A stretch of DNA of 39,896 nt from Pseudomonas sp. UMAB-08. GTDB taxonomy: Bacteria; Pseudomonadota; Gammaproteobacteria; Pseudomonadales; Pseudomonadaceae. Below the pieces are notes generated by a model that was given only the letters and a program-made list of their open reading frames with translations, had not been told where the DNA came from and searched no databases. Shown here one piece after another: positions 16,516-24,918 of the stretch; within the stretch, counting starts at the first letter, position 1, and each line of letters starts with the position of its first letter. Location of the stretch: positions 118,086 to 157,981 of the forward strand of contig NZ_LT607426.1 in NCBI RefSeq assembly GCF_900095225.1, read 5' to 3'. The position numbers and the translations under genes are program-made.

Positions 16516-17153
16516 TACCAGCGACCATCCCAGGCGGCGAAGTTCTGCAACAGTTGCAGGCCATGGGTATGGCTCTTCTCCGGGTGGAACTGCACGGCAA
16601 ACCGCGAACCGTCAGCCAGCGCGGCAGCGAAATCGACGCCATAGTGCCCGCGCCCAACGACTTGCCGCTGGTTGGCGGCATCGATGTAGTAGCTGTGCAC
16701 GAAATAGAAACGCGCCATGTCCGGGATGTCATGCCACAGCGGATGATTCACCGACTGAGACACTTCATTCCAGCCCATGTGCGGCACTTTCAGGTGCTCG
16801 CCGTCTTCATGCAGGTCCTTGCCGAAGAAACGCACCTGGCCTGGAAACAGACCGATGCAATCAACGCCGCCGTTCTCTTCACTGCGATCAAGCAAGGCTT
16901 GCATGCCGACGCAGATGCCGAGGAATGGCCGATCCTGACTGACTTCGCGCACCAGCTCATCGAAACCCAGGCGACGAATTTCCGCCATGCAATCGCGGAT
17001 CGCGCCGACGCCGGGGAATACCACCCGGTCAGCCTCGCGAATCACCGTGGCATCGCTGGTAATCAGCACCCGGCCGGCGCCGACATGTTCCAGTGCCTTG
17101 GCAACCGAGTGCAGGTTGCCCATGCCGTAATCGATAACCGCGACCGTCTGCAT
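16515..17153 (-). CDS. hisH: Imidazole glycerol phosphate synthase, glutaminase subunit
   Basis: This 212-residue class I glutamine amidotransferase has nucleophile Cys81 in L-G-I-C-V-G-M-Q and the partner pair His190 and Glu192 in F-H-P-E-K-S-H. The N-terminus V-A-V-I-D-Y-G-M-G-N-L-H-S-V is typical. It supplies ammonia to HisF. The start overlaps the hisB stop (TGATG) and its stop overlaps the next gene, so three genes are translationally coupled. Confidence 0.98.
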   Translation of the reverse strand: MQTVAVIDYGMGNLHSVAKALEHVGAGRVLITSDATVIREADRVVFPGVGAIRDCMAEIRRLGFDELVREVSQDRPFLGICVGMQALLDRSEENGGVDCIGLFPGQVRFFGKDLHEDGEHLKVPHMGWNEVSQSVNHPLWHDIPDMARFYFVHSYYIDAANQRQVVGRGHYGVDFAAALADGSRFAVQFHPEKSHTHGLQLLQNFAAWDGRW

Positions 17154-17746
17154 CAGAGCACGCCCTTGGTCGAAGGCATCTGCCCGGCCATACGGTCATC
17201 AAGCTCTATCGCCATGCGCAGGGCACGACCAAAGGCTTTGAACACGGTCTCGATCTGGTGGTGGGTATTGTGCCCACGCAGATTGTCGATGTGCAGCGTG
17301 ACGTTGGCGTGATTGACGAAGCCCTGGAAGAACTCCTGGAACAAGTCCACATCGAAGCCGCCCACGGTGGCGCGGGTATACGGCACATGCATCTGCAAGC
17401 CAGGGCGGCCGGAGAAGTCGATGACCACGCGCGACAGTGCTTCATCGAGCGGCACATAAGCGTGGCCGTAACGACGAATGCCTTTCTTGTCGCCAATCGC
17501 TTTGCTAAAGGCCTGACCCAAAGTGATACCGACGTCTTCCACCGTGTGGTGGTCGTCAATAGCGAGGTCGCCTTTGCATTCGATATCCAGGTCGATCAGC
17601 CCGTGTCGGGCGATCTGGTCGAGCATGTGCTCAAGGAAGGGAACACCGATATCGAATCGGGCCTTTCCGGTGCCATCCAGGTTGATCGAGGCTTTGATCT
17701 GGGTTTCCAGAGTGTCGCGCTCGACGGACGCCTTACGTTCGGCCAT
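17153..17746 (-). CDS. hisB: Imidazoleglycerol-phosphate dehydratase
   Basis: The ATG at 17746 (M-A-E-R-K-A-S-V-E-R-D-T), preceded by GGAG, gives 197 residues, the normal length of the monofunctional enzyme; two codons upstream are not needed. The two manganese-binding repeats carry L-E-H-M-L-D-Q and D-D-H-H-T-V-E-D in one half and N-H-A-N-V-T and H-N-T-H-H-Q-I-E in the other. It dehydrates IGP to imidazole-acetol phosphate. It is the first gene of the operon; no histidinol-phosphatase fusion is present. Confidence 0.98.
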   Translation of the reverse strand: MAERKASVERDTLETQIKASINLDGTGKARFDIGVPFLEHMLDQIARHGLIDLDIECKGDLAIDDHHTVEDVGITLGQAFSKAIGDKKGIRRYGHAYVPLDEALSRVVIDFSGRPGLQMHVPYTRATVGGFDVDLFQEFFQGFVNHANVTLHIDNLRGHNTHHQIETVFKAFGRALRMAIELDDRMAGQMPSTKGVL

Positions 17747-17784
17747 CACCAACTCCGCAAAATCATTGGGCGAAAAAGGCGAGC

Positions 17785-17813
17785 ATTATAGGCCCAGAAC
17801 CGGCTGGCATGAA
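17785..17813 (-). promoter_or_regulatory. Sigma-70 promoter of the his operon
   Basis: On the minus strand a perfect TATAAT (17785-17790) lies 17 bases from a partial -35, TTCATG (17808-17813). Initiation near 17778 leaves a leader of about 30 bases, too short for a his-leader attenuator. Confidence 0.6.
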
Positions 17814-17841
17814 GCAAACAGAAGCAGGGAAAGGAATATCA

Positions 17842-17913
17842 CGGGTGCAACCGGTCGGATGCACCCGATCAACGCGCGCTCACAGGTAGCATTCAGCCCT
17901 GTGAGCGCGCGTT
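17842..17913 (-). terminator. Two tandem hairpins 3' of the MFS gene
   Basis: A perfect 15-base stem (17871-17885 with 17899-17913, core CGCGCGCTCACAG) lies 12 bases past the MFS stop, and a second 8-base stem (CGGGTGCA/TGCACCCG, 17842-17867) follows. Neither has a strong T-run, so they may protect the mRNA 3' end as well as terminate it. Confidence 0.6.
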
Positions 17914-17925
17914 TACAGTCGGCTG

Positions 17926-19587
17926 TCAGTGAAACAACACAGCCGTTTTTTGCAGGGTGACCCAAACGCCCCACGCCAGCGGAATGCCTACCGCCAACCA
18001 GGCCGCGACGACCAGAGGCTTGCTGGCAGGCGACGCTGCCCACTCCAGGACGGTGGTGTGATCCGCGCCGACATCGTGACCGTAGGATTGCTCGACAGCC
18101 AACGCCTCGTCAGTCATGAAATGCTTGTCGGCCACCGGACGAATCAGCAGGTTGCAGATAAAGCCCAGCACCAGCAGACCCGCGAGGATGTACAGGGTGA
18201 TGTCGTAGGCGTCAGCGCGTGCAACGCCGATGCTCAACTGATACTCACGCAAGTAGGTGACCAACACCGGCCCCAGTACGCCAGCGGCAGCCCAGGCGGT
18301 CAGCAGGCGACCATGAATCGCGCCGACCATTTGCGTACCAAACAGATCCGCCAGATAAGCCGGAACAGTCGCAAAACCACCGCCGTACATCGACAGAACC
18401 ACGCAGAACGCGGCCACAAACAGCGCAATGCTGCCCACGTGACTCAACGACGGCACTGACGCGTAGAGCAAAAAGCCCAGAAAGAAGAACACGAAGTACG
18501 TGGCTTTACGGCCGATGTAATCGGAGAAGGTCGCCCAGAAGAAACGCCCACCGATGTTGAACAGGCTCAGCAACCCGGTAAAACCCGCAGCGATGGCAGC
18601 GATCTGCCCCAGTTGAACGGCGTCCAGTTGGCCATACGCCAACCCGTTGCCGAGCAATTTACCGGCGAACACTTCCTGCAGCAGGGGCGAGGCCATGCCG
18701 AGGATACCGATGCCCGCCGACACGTTCAGGCACAGCACCAGCCACACCAGAACGAACTGAGGGGTTTTCCACGCCACGCTGACGTGCACATGGCGGTGAG
18801 TAATCATCGCGTTGCTGGCTTTCTTTTCCGGAGCAGTCCACCCCTTGGGTTTCCAGCCGGTCGGTGGCACGCGGTAACCCAGGGCACCACCGATCATGAA
18901 GACAAAATAGATCGCCGCCATCACCAGGAAGCTCTGCCACACGCCAGCACCTGCGGGCGAAGCAAAATGGCCCATCAAGGCTGCGGCCAGCGGTGCGCCG
19001 ACCATTGCGCCGCCACCGAAGCCCATGATTGCCATGCCAGTCGCCATGCCGCGCTTGTCCGGGAACCACTTGATCAGCGTCGAGACGGGCGAGATATAGC
19101 CCAACCCCAGGCCGATACCACCGATCACCCCAGAGCCCAGCCACATCAGCCAGATCTGGTGGGTGTAAATGCCAAACGCAGAAATCACCAGCCCGCCGCA
19201 CCAGCACACCGCCGAAACGACGCCTGCCTTACGCGGACCGGAATGCTCCAGCCAACCGCCCCAGATAGCCGCGGAACAGCCCAGGAAGATGAAGAACAGG
19301 GTGAAAATCCAGCTCAGCATCGAGATCGGCCAGTCGCAATCCGATGCAAACACCTGGGCCAGGAAGCTCATGTTCGGCGCGCAAGCCACTGGCGCGGCCA
19401 TGCCAATGGCTTTGGACAGCGGCAACCAGAACACCGAAAAACCGTAGGCCATGCCGATGCACAGATGGATGGCCAATGCTGCCGGGGGTACCAGCCAACG
19501 GTTGAAACCGGGCTTGGCGATGATGCGCTCTTTGGACAAGAACGCGGGCTGCGCGACAATGCCGCTCAGCGTAACGTGTGTGCTCAT
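17926..19587 (-). CDS. OFA-family MFS transporter (oxalate/formate antiporter type)
   Basis: The start M-S-T-H-V-T-L-S-G (ATG at 19587, GGGGAA upstream) gives 553 residues; the frame runs further upstream without a better start. About twelve membrane segments are visible with a long charged loop in the middle (around 240-265) and an extended C-terminal segment with an extra hydrophobic stretch. Features of the OFA family include N-R-W-L-V-P-P-A-A near the N-terminus, G-Y-I-S-P-V-S-T-L-I-K-W-F-P-D-K-R-G in the loop after helix 4, and N-I-G-G-R-F-F-W-A-T-F-S-D-Y-I-G-R-K in the second half. The family exchanges small carboxylates such as oxalate, formate or pyruvate; substrate here unknown. Monocistronic. 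Confidence 0.85.
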   Translation of the reverse strand: MSTHVTLSGIVAQPAFLSKERIIAKPGFNRWLVPPAALAIHLCIGMAYGFSVFWLPLSKAIGMAAPVACAPNMSFLAQVFASDCDWPISMLSWIFTLFFIFLGCSAAIWGGWLEHSGPRKAGVVSAVCWCGGLVISAFGIYTHQIWLMWLGSGVIGGIGLGLGYISPVSTLIKWFPDKRGMATGMAIMGFGGGAMVGAPLAAALMGHFASPAGAGVWQSFLVMAAIYFVFMIGGALGYRVPPTGWKPKGWTAPEKKASNAMITHRHVHVSVAWKTPQFVLVWLVLCLNVSAGIGILGMASPLLQEVFAGKLLGNGLAYGQLDAVQLGQIAAIAAGFTGLLSLFNIGGRFFWATFSDYIGRKATYFVFFFLGFLLYASVPSLSHVGSIALFVAAFCVVLSMYGGGFATVPAYLADLFGTQMVGAIHGRLLTAWAAAGVLGPVLVTYLREYQLSIGVARADAYDITLYILAGLLVLGFICNLLIRPVADKHFMTDEALAVEQSYGHDVGADHTTVLEWAASPASKPLVVAAWLAVGIPLAWGVWVTLQKTAVLFH

Positions 19588-19842
19588 TATTATTTCCCCG
19601 AATCGAATGTAGCTCGCAAGGCAATTACGTGTTCTACCCACAACCTTCCATGCACGCAGGCGACGCTTCTTTTATCGGCAGAGATCCCCCGGACGTGACA
19701 AAAGGACGCAGGAGGACTGACGAGGGACGGGAGGTTACCATCGCAGTCAATATCGAAGGCTATCTGCCATCACCTTTATTCGCGCTGTCTGGCCCTAATG
19801 CCACTACGCTCTACACCACGCACGGTTGATCGAGGAAACGTA
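19588..19842. other. Divergent intergenic region, MFS gene / panM-like gene
   Basis: No gene is supported. It must hold the promoters of both divergent genes, but I see no convincing -35/-10 pair. GAGGAA before 19843 is the RBS of the GNAT gene. Confidence 0.4.
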
Positions 19843-20259
19843 ATGCCCATCGTCATTGAGTCCGTACATTCAGCCTCTTATCAGGATCAAGAAGATCTGC
19901 AGAAGATTTATCGCGATGCACCGGAGTGGCTGCTTGCACCGTTTGGCGATAGCCAGGCGCTGATCACCGCCGGCCTGAGCAATGGCAGCTTGCTGGCTGC
20001 ACGGTTCAATGACCGCCTGCTGGGTGCCGCTCGCGTGCAACGCCAGGCCAACGTCTGGCAATTGTCGCAGCTGTGCGTGCGCAAACTCACCCGGCGCCGG
20101 GGTGTGGCCGAACGCTTGCTGGTCGAGGCGCAAAGAATGGCTCATGAGGCGGGGTGTGAACTGCGCCTGCTGGCGCCAGTCGGACAACTGGAGGCTCAGG
20201 CGCTGGCGGCTAAACTCGACTTGCAACTGGACACGCAACAGGCCCTGAACCAAGGGTAG
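19843..20259 (+). CDS. panM: GNAT-fold protein of the PanM/PanZ acetyl-CoA sensor family
   Basis: The ATG at 19843 has GAGG upstream and gives 138 residues. The pattern resembles E. coli PanM (PanZ) as remembered: Y-Q-D-Q-E-D-L-Q-K-I-Y, then A-A-R-F-N-D-R-L-L-G-A-A-R-V, and the acyl-CoA loop T-R-R-R-G-V-A-E-R-L-L. In enterobacteria PanM binds acetyl-CoA and drives self-cleavage of aspartate decarboxylase PanD, linking coenzyme A levels to pantothenate synthesis. panD is not in this window. A plain N-acetyltransferase is the alternative. Confidence 0.7.
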   Translation: MPIVIESVHSASYQDQEDLQKIYRDAPEWLLAPFGDSQALITAGLSNGSLLAARFNDRLLGAARVQRQANVWQLSQLCVRKLTRRRGVAERLLVEAQRMAHEAGCELRLLAPVGQLEAQALAAKLDLQLDTQQALNQG

Positions 20260-20352
20260 GTCACACCCGGAGGCATCGGCAGCCCGGTTGTTGTTTGTGG
20301 AGGCTATACTCGCGGGCTAAATTTTGAATGATTCAATTACAAGGACTCGCCC

Positions 20353-22584
20353 ATGAAAGCGTTCGGCAAAATCCTGGGTCTGGTTATTCTCGGGCTGTTG
20401 CTGATCATCGTGGCTCTGGGCTTTGCTCTGAGCCATCTGTTTGATCCCAACGACTATAAAGACGAGATTCGCCAGCTGGCACGCGACAAGGCCCACCTGG
20501 AGCTGACACTCAACGGCGACATCGGCTGGAGCCTGTTCCCCTGGCTTGGCCTGGAGTTGCACGACGCCAGCGTGGCGACCCTGACCGCCCCCACCAAACC
20601 CTTTGCCGACCTGCAGATGCTCGGGCTCTCCGTGCGCGTCCTGCCGTTATTGCGCCGCGAAGTGCAGATGAGCGATGTCCGCGTCGAAGGCCTCAACCTG
20701 ACGCTGAACCGCGACGAAAATGGCCATGGCAACTGGGAGGACATTGGGCGTCCGGCACAGCCCGCAACGCCACCCCCGGCTGAACCAGGCGCAGCCGGTC
20801 AGCCTGCACAGGTCGCGACAGCAACGCCGGAAAAAACCTCGCAGCCGATCAAGCTGGACATCGACAGCCTGACCGTCAACAACGCGCGCATCGACTTCAA
20901 CGATGCCAAGAATGGTCGGCAATTCAGCGCCGAAAGCATTCAACTGAGCACCGGCGCAGTGCATGAAGGGACCAACATCCCGGTCAAACTCACTGCGTTC
21001 TTCAGTACTAACCAGCCGGTGATCCGCGCCAAGACCGAACTGGCCGGGCAACTGCGTTTCGATCGTGTGCTCAAACGCTACCAATTCGAAGACATGCGCC
21101 TGTCCGGCGAAGCATCGGGCGAACCGCTGGACGGGAAAACCCTGACCTTCGCCGCACAAGGCCAACTGCTGATGGACCTGGCCGCCAACGTCGCGGAGTG
21201 GAACGGCTTGAAGCTCTCGGCCAACCAACTGCGCGCCTTGGGCGAGCTGCATGTTCGTGACCTGGACAAGACACCGCAACTCAGTGGCGGCCTGTCCATC
21301 GCGCAGTTCAACCTGCACGACTTCCTCGAAGGCATCGGTCAGCCGGTACCAGAGATGGCCACTGGCAGCCTGAGCAAGTTCGAAATGGTCAGCCGCCTCA
21401 CCGGCAGCCCGACCAGCGTGGCCTTCGAAGACCTCAACCTGAAAGTCGACGACAGCACCTTCACCGGACGCCTCGCCGTCGACGACTTCGCCAAACAGGC
21501 GCTGCGCGTCCAGCTCAAGGGCGACACCTTCGACGCTGACCGCTATCGCCCAGGCAAGTCCGAAGCCGCCAAAAGTGCCGGTGCAGCACGTAAATCCGAA
21601 GTTGAAAGCACCCAAAACCAGGCCTTTGCAGCGAGTGGCGGCACGACCCCGCTGCCGAACGCGCCGACGCAAGGCGCATGGAGCAACACCCAGCTACTGC
21701 CGCTGGAGCGCATGCGCAAACTCGATGTCCAGGCTGATCTCAACTTCGGCACGCTGACCCTCAACAAGCTACCGATCCAGAATGCCGTACTCAAAACCCA
21801 GGGCCTCGCCGGACAGATCACCCTTGAAAGCCTGCGTGGCGATCTCTACAACGGCAACTTCGAAGTCAAAGGCAACCTCGACGTGCGCCCGGACATCCCG
21901 CTGATGAGCGTGCAAACCCGCATCGCCAAAGTGCCCGTCGAACGCTTCATCCAGAGCAAGGACCAAACGCCGCCGGTCAAAGGCCTGCTGACCTTGAACA
22001 GCGACCTGACCAGCAAAGGCAACAGCGAAAAAGTCCTGATCGACGGTCTCAACGGCACCGCCAGTTTCATGCTCAACGACGGCGTGCTGGTCAACGCCAA
22101 CCTGGAACAACAGCTTTGCCAGGGCATCGCCAAGCTCAACCGCAAAACCCTCGACAGCGAACCGCGCGGCAAGGACACCCCGTTCCAGCAACTCAACGGC
22201 AATCTGGTCTTTCGTAACGGTGTCGCCAGCAACCCGGACCTCAAAGTGGGCATTCCGGGGCTCACGGTCAAAGGCGATGGTGACGTAGACCTGCGCGTCC
22301 TGGGCATGGATTACCGCGTCGCCATCATCATCGAAGGCGACAAGAGCGAGATGCCCGACCCGGCGTGTCAGGTCAACGAGCGTTATGCCGGTATCGAATG
22401 GCCCGTGCGCTGCCGTGGTCCTCTGGAGCTGGGCGCCAAAGCCTGCCGCCTGGACAACGAAAAACTGGGTCAAGTCGCGGCGAAACTGGCCGGCGACAAG
22501 CTCCAGCAGAAAATCGAAGACAAGCTCGGCGACAAAGTCAGCCCACAACTCAAAGACGCCCTCAAAGGTCTGTTCAATCGATGA
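20353..22584 (+). CDS. asmA: AsmA family protein
   Basis: This 743-residue protein has an N-terminal membrane anchor (about 9-30) followed by F-D-P-N-D-Y-K-D-E-I, a hallmark of AsmA proteins, and L-N-G-D-I-G-W-S-L-F-P-W-L-G-L. The rest is a long periplasmic beta-rich chain with a proline/alanine-rich linker near 132-160 and the conserved C-terminal AsmA_2-like domain. AsmA-like proteins bridge the periplasm and are implicated in phospholipid transport to the outer membrane. It heads an operon with mutY and yggX; its stop overlaps the mutY start (ATGA). A -10 like TATACT lies at 20305-20310. Confidence 0.92.
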   Translation: MKAFGKILGLVILGLLLIIVALGFALSHLFDPNDYKDEIRQLARDKAHLELTLNGDIGWSLFPWLGLELHDASVATLTAPTKPFADLQMLGLSVRVLPLLRREVQMSDVRVEGLNLTLNRDENGHGNWEDIGRPAQPATPPPAEPGAAGQPAQVATATPEKTSQPIKLDIDSLTVNNARIDFNDAKNGRQFSAESIQLSTGAVHEGTNIPVKLTAFFSTNQPVIRAKTELAGQLRFDRVLKRYQFEDMRLSGEASGEPLDGKTLTFAAQGQLLMDLAANVAEWNGLKLSANQLRALGELHVRDLDKTPQLSGGLSIAQFNLHDFLEGIGQPVPEMATGSLSKFEMVSRLTGSPTSVAFEDLNLKVDDSTFTGRLAVDDFAKQALRVQLKGDTFDADRYRPGKSEAAKSAGAARKSEVESTQNQAFAASGGTTPLPNAPTQGAWSNTQLLPLERMRKLDVQADLNFGTLTLNKLPIQNAVLKTQGLAGQITLESLRGDLYNGNFEVKGNLDVRPDIPLMSVQTRIAKVPVERFIQSKDQTPPVKGLLTLNSDLTSKGNSEKVLIDGLNGTASFMLNDGVLVNANLEQQLCQGIAKLNRKTLDSEPRGKDTPFQQLNGNLVFRNGVASNPDLKVGIPGLTVKGDGDVDLRVLGMDYRVAIIIEGDKSEMPDPACQVNERYAGIEWPVRCRGPLELGAKACRLDNEKLGQVAAKLAGDKLQQKIEDKLGDKVSPQLKDALKGLFNR

Positions 22585-23648
22585 AACCCGAGCAATTTTC
22601 AGCGGCCGTACTGGAATGGTATGAGCGTCACGGTCGGCATGACTTGCCTTGGCAACAGGGCATCACGCCGTACCGGGTGTGGGTTTCGGAGATCATGCTG
22701 CAGCAGACTCAAGTCAGCACCGTGCTCAATTACTTTGACCGGTTCATGGACGCACTGCCGACGGTCCAGGCCCTGGCCGATGCGCCGGAGGACGAAGTAC
22801 TGCACCTGTGGACCGGGCTGGGCTACTACACCCGCGCACGCAACTTGCAGAAAACCGCAAAAATCGTCGTGGCAGACCACGGCGGCGAGTTTCCCCGCGA
22901 TGTCGAAAAGCTCACAGAACTGCCGGGGATCGGTCTTTCTACCGCCGGTGCCATCGCCAGCCTGAGCATGGGCTTGCGTGCGCCGATCCTCGACGGCAAC
23001 GTCAAACGCGTTCTGGCGCGCTACACCGCCCAGGAGGGCTACCCCGGCGAGCCAAAGGTCGCCAAACAGCTGTGGGCCACGGCCGAGTGCTTTACCCCAC
23101 AGTCACGGGTCAATCACTACACCCAAGCGATGATGGACCTGGGCGCGACCCTGTGCACCCGAAGCAAACCGAGCTGCCTGCTCTGCCCACTGGAAAAAGG
23201 CTGTGAAGCGCACCTGCTCGGACTGGAGACTCGCTACCCGATCCCCAAACCGCGCAAAACCATCCCCCAGAGGCGCACGCTGATGCCGATGCTCGCCAAC
23301 CGCGACGGAGCCATTCTGCTTTACCGGCGCCCGTCCACGGGGCTCTGGGGCGGCTTGTGGAGCCTGCCGGAGCTGGATCACTTCAGCGATCTGGAGCATC
23401 TGGCGAATCAACATGCGCTGGAACTGGGCAAACACCACGAACTGCCAGGCCTGATCCACACCTTCAGCCACTTCCAGCTGAGCATCGAACCGTGGCTGGT
23501 ACAGGTCGAAGAGTCCAGCCACCACGTGGCCGAGGCCGACTGGCTCTGGTATAACCTCGCCACCCCGCCGCGCCTGGGCCTTGCTGCCCCGGTGAAGAAG
23601 CTGCTGAAACGCGCAGCCGACGTATTGAACGCAGGAGAGTTGTCATGA
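22581..23648 (+). CDS. mutY: A/G-specific adenine DNA glycosylase
   Basis: The ATG at 22581 overlaps the asmA stop and gives 355 residues; an open extension upstream lies inside asmA and is not coding. The glycosylase domain has G-R-H-D-L-P-W, the helix-hairpin-helix L-P-G-I-G-L-S-T-A-G-A-I and the catalytic Asp in I-L-D-G-N-V-K-R. The iron-sulfur loop C-X6-C-X2-C-X5-C is intact. A C-terminal Nudix-like domain recognises 8-oxoguanine. It removes adenine mispaired with 8-oxoG or G. Confidence 0.97.
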   Translation: MKPEQFSAAVLEWYERHGRHDLPWQQGITPYRVWVSEIMLQQTQVSTVLNYFDRFMDALPTVQALADAPEDEVLHLWTGLGYYTRARNLQKTAKIVVADHGGEFPRDVEKLTELPGIGLSTAGAIASLSMGLRAPILDGNVKRVLARYTAQEGYPGEPKVAKQLWATAECFTPQSRVNHYTQAMMDLGATLCTRSKPSCLLCPLEKGCEAHLLGLETRYPIPKPRKTIPQRRTLMPMLANRDGAILLYRRPSTGLWGGLWSLPELDHFSDLEHLANQHALELGKHHELPGLIHTFSHFQLSIEPWLVQVEESSHHVAEADWLWYNLATPPRLGLAAPVKKLLKRAADVLNAGELS

Positions 23649-23917
23649 CCCGCACCGTGATGTGCCGCAAGTACAAAGAAGAACTGCCAGGCCTTGAGCG
23701 CCCTCCGTACCCAGGTGCCAAAGGCGAGGACATCTTCAACCACGTCTCACTCAAAGCCTGGGGAGACTGGCAGAAGCACCAGACGCTACTGATCAACGAG
23801 CGTCGCCTGAACATGATGAACATCGACGACCGCAAATTCATCCAGGGCGAGATGGACAAGTACCTGTCCGGCGAAGAATACGCCCAGGCCGAAGGCTACG
23901 TTCCCCCCGAGAAATAA
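23645..23917 (+). CDS. yggX: Fe(2+)-trafficking protein YggX
   Basis: This 90-residue protein (M-T-R-T-V-M-C-R-K-Y) is the usual length, with Cys7 and the family pattern L-E-R-P-P-Y-P-G then W-G-D-W-Q-K-H-Q. It protects iron-sulfur enzymes from oxidative damage. Its start overlaps the mutY stop (ATGA), the same mutY-yggX pairing seen in E. coli, which makes sense because MutY carries an iron-sulfur cluster. Confidence 0.97.
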   Translation: MTRTVMCRKYKEELPGLERPPYPGAKGEDIFNHVSLKAWGDWQKHQTLLINERRLNMMNIDDRKFIQGEMDKYLSGEEYAQAEGYVPPEK

Positions 23918-23979
23918 GCGTTTCCAGCAGGTAAGGGTCGTAAGCGACGGTAATAACTGAAATTTTTTTAACAACACGC

Positions 23980-24008
23980 TTGACGACCCCCCGAAAAACA
24001 AGTCTAAT
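23980..24008 (+). promoter_or_regulatory. Promoter of tRNA-Phe
   Basis: TTGACG (23980-23985), a 17-base spacer and TCTAAT (24003-24008) form a strong promoter, followed by a GC-rich discriminator (GCGCCCC) typical of growth-rate-controlled stable RNA genes. Confidence 0.8.
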
Positions 24009-24018
24009 GCGCCCCGTT

Positions 24019-24094
24019 GCCCAGATAGCTCAGTCGGTAGAGCAGGGGATTGAAAATCCCCGTGTCGGCGGTTCGATTCCGTCTCTGGGCACCA
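24019..24094 (+). tRNA. tRNA-Phe (GAA)
   Basis: The gene is 76 bases with encoded CCA. The acceptor arms GCCCAGA/TCTGGGC pair fully, the anticodon stem GGGGA/TCCCC holds GAA at 24052-24054, and the T-loop is GTTCGATTC. Confidence 0.98.
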
Positions 24095-24103
24095 TAAATA
24101 CCG

Positions 24104-24137
24104 AAAACCCCTGCATCGAAAGATTCAGGGGTTTTTT
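24104..24137 (+). terminator. Intrinsic terminator of tRNA-Phe
   Basis: AACCCCTG/CAGGGGTT with a 12-base loop is followed by a run of T. Confidence 0.9.
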
Positions 24138-24255
24138 ATTGGGCGCCATTTACAGGTCGATGGCACAGAGCTCGACGCCGGCACCTTGGCTATTCAAAAG
24201 GGATGCGCTTCAATAGCCCCCAATGACTCCCCTGCCTGCAAAAGGACCCAAGCCC

Positions 24256-24741
24256 ATGGCCTCGTCAGACAAACAGCAGAAACGCGCCAAACGGGCGAAG
24301 ACCAAGGCCAGGCAGAACCGCGTGGGCAAGCCTGCGCAGAGCGTCGTCCATCCGGTTCTCGCGTCACCTCTGATCAACCAGCCTTTCGATGACGTCGACA
24401 TTGACCTGAGCACGTTCGACTTCAAGGACATCCTTGAAAACGGCTTCGATCCGGCCGACTTCGACGACCTGTTCCAGGCCATGAAAGCCGCCGAAGCGAT
24501 TAGCCAACTGGCAATGTGCGTGGTCTTTCTTCAATACCCAGTACTGGAGCTGGTCATTGCCGAAGAGGAAGAAGAAGACGCCACCGACTTCCTGATGAGC
24601 CTGCTCATCGCGTACCGGGCGATGTTCTACGACGAAGACGAAGACGCCGCCGTTGTATGGATGGAAGGCCCGACGTTCCAGACCGACTACAACGAGGCAT
24701 CACGGATTCTGCAGGAAATGAATAAAACCTCGTTTCACTGA
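24256..24741 (+). CDS. Hypothetical protein, basic head and acidic body
   Basis: I do not recognise a family. The ATG at 24256 has AAGGA nine bases upstream and gives 161 residues; an ATG at 24223 lacks an RBS. The first 30 residues are strongly basic (K-Q-Q-K-R-A-K-R-A-K-T-K), the rest is acidic with a run of five Glu and D-E-D-E-D. No signal peptide or membrane segment is clear; one moderately hydrophobic stretch (about 84-99) is probably a buried helix. The charge split resembles nucleic-acid or partner-binding proteins, but that is speculation. It lies alone between tRNA-Phe and a terminator. Confidence 0.7.
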   Translation: MASSDKQQKRAKRAKTKARQNRVGKPAQSVVHPVLASPLINQPFDDVDIDLSTFDFKDILENGFDPADFDDLFQAMKAAEAISQLAMCVVFLQYPVLELVIAEEEEEDATDFLMSLLIAYRAMFYDEDEDAAVVWMEGPTFQTDYNEASRILQEMNKTSFH

Positions 24742-24851
24742 GATTTATCCAGCGGCGGGCAACGCAAACACCCGCACGCCTGATCAGTTTTCTGTCAGGA
24801 GCTCTTTTGCCAGGCTTTGGTTTTCCGGTCACACCCGATACCCCCAAACAA

Positions 24852-24885
24852 AAACGGCCGCAATCATCACTGATCGCGGCCGTTT
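24852..24885. terminator. Bidirectional intrinsic terminator
   Basis: AAACGGCCGC and GCGGCCGTTT (10-base stem, 14-base loop) flanked by A- and T-runs. It serves the hypothetical gene and the convergent permease. Confidence 0.9.
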
Positions 24886-24918
24886 TGTTTTATCGAGCCC
24901 TACAACAGCCCTGCCTCA

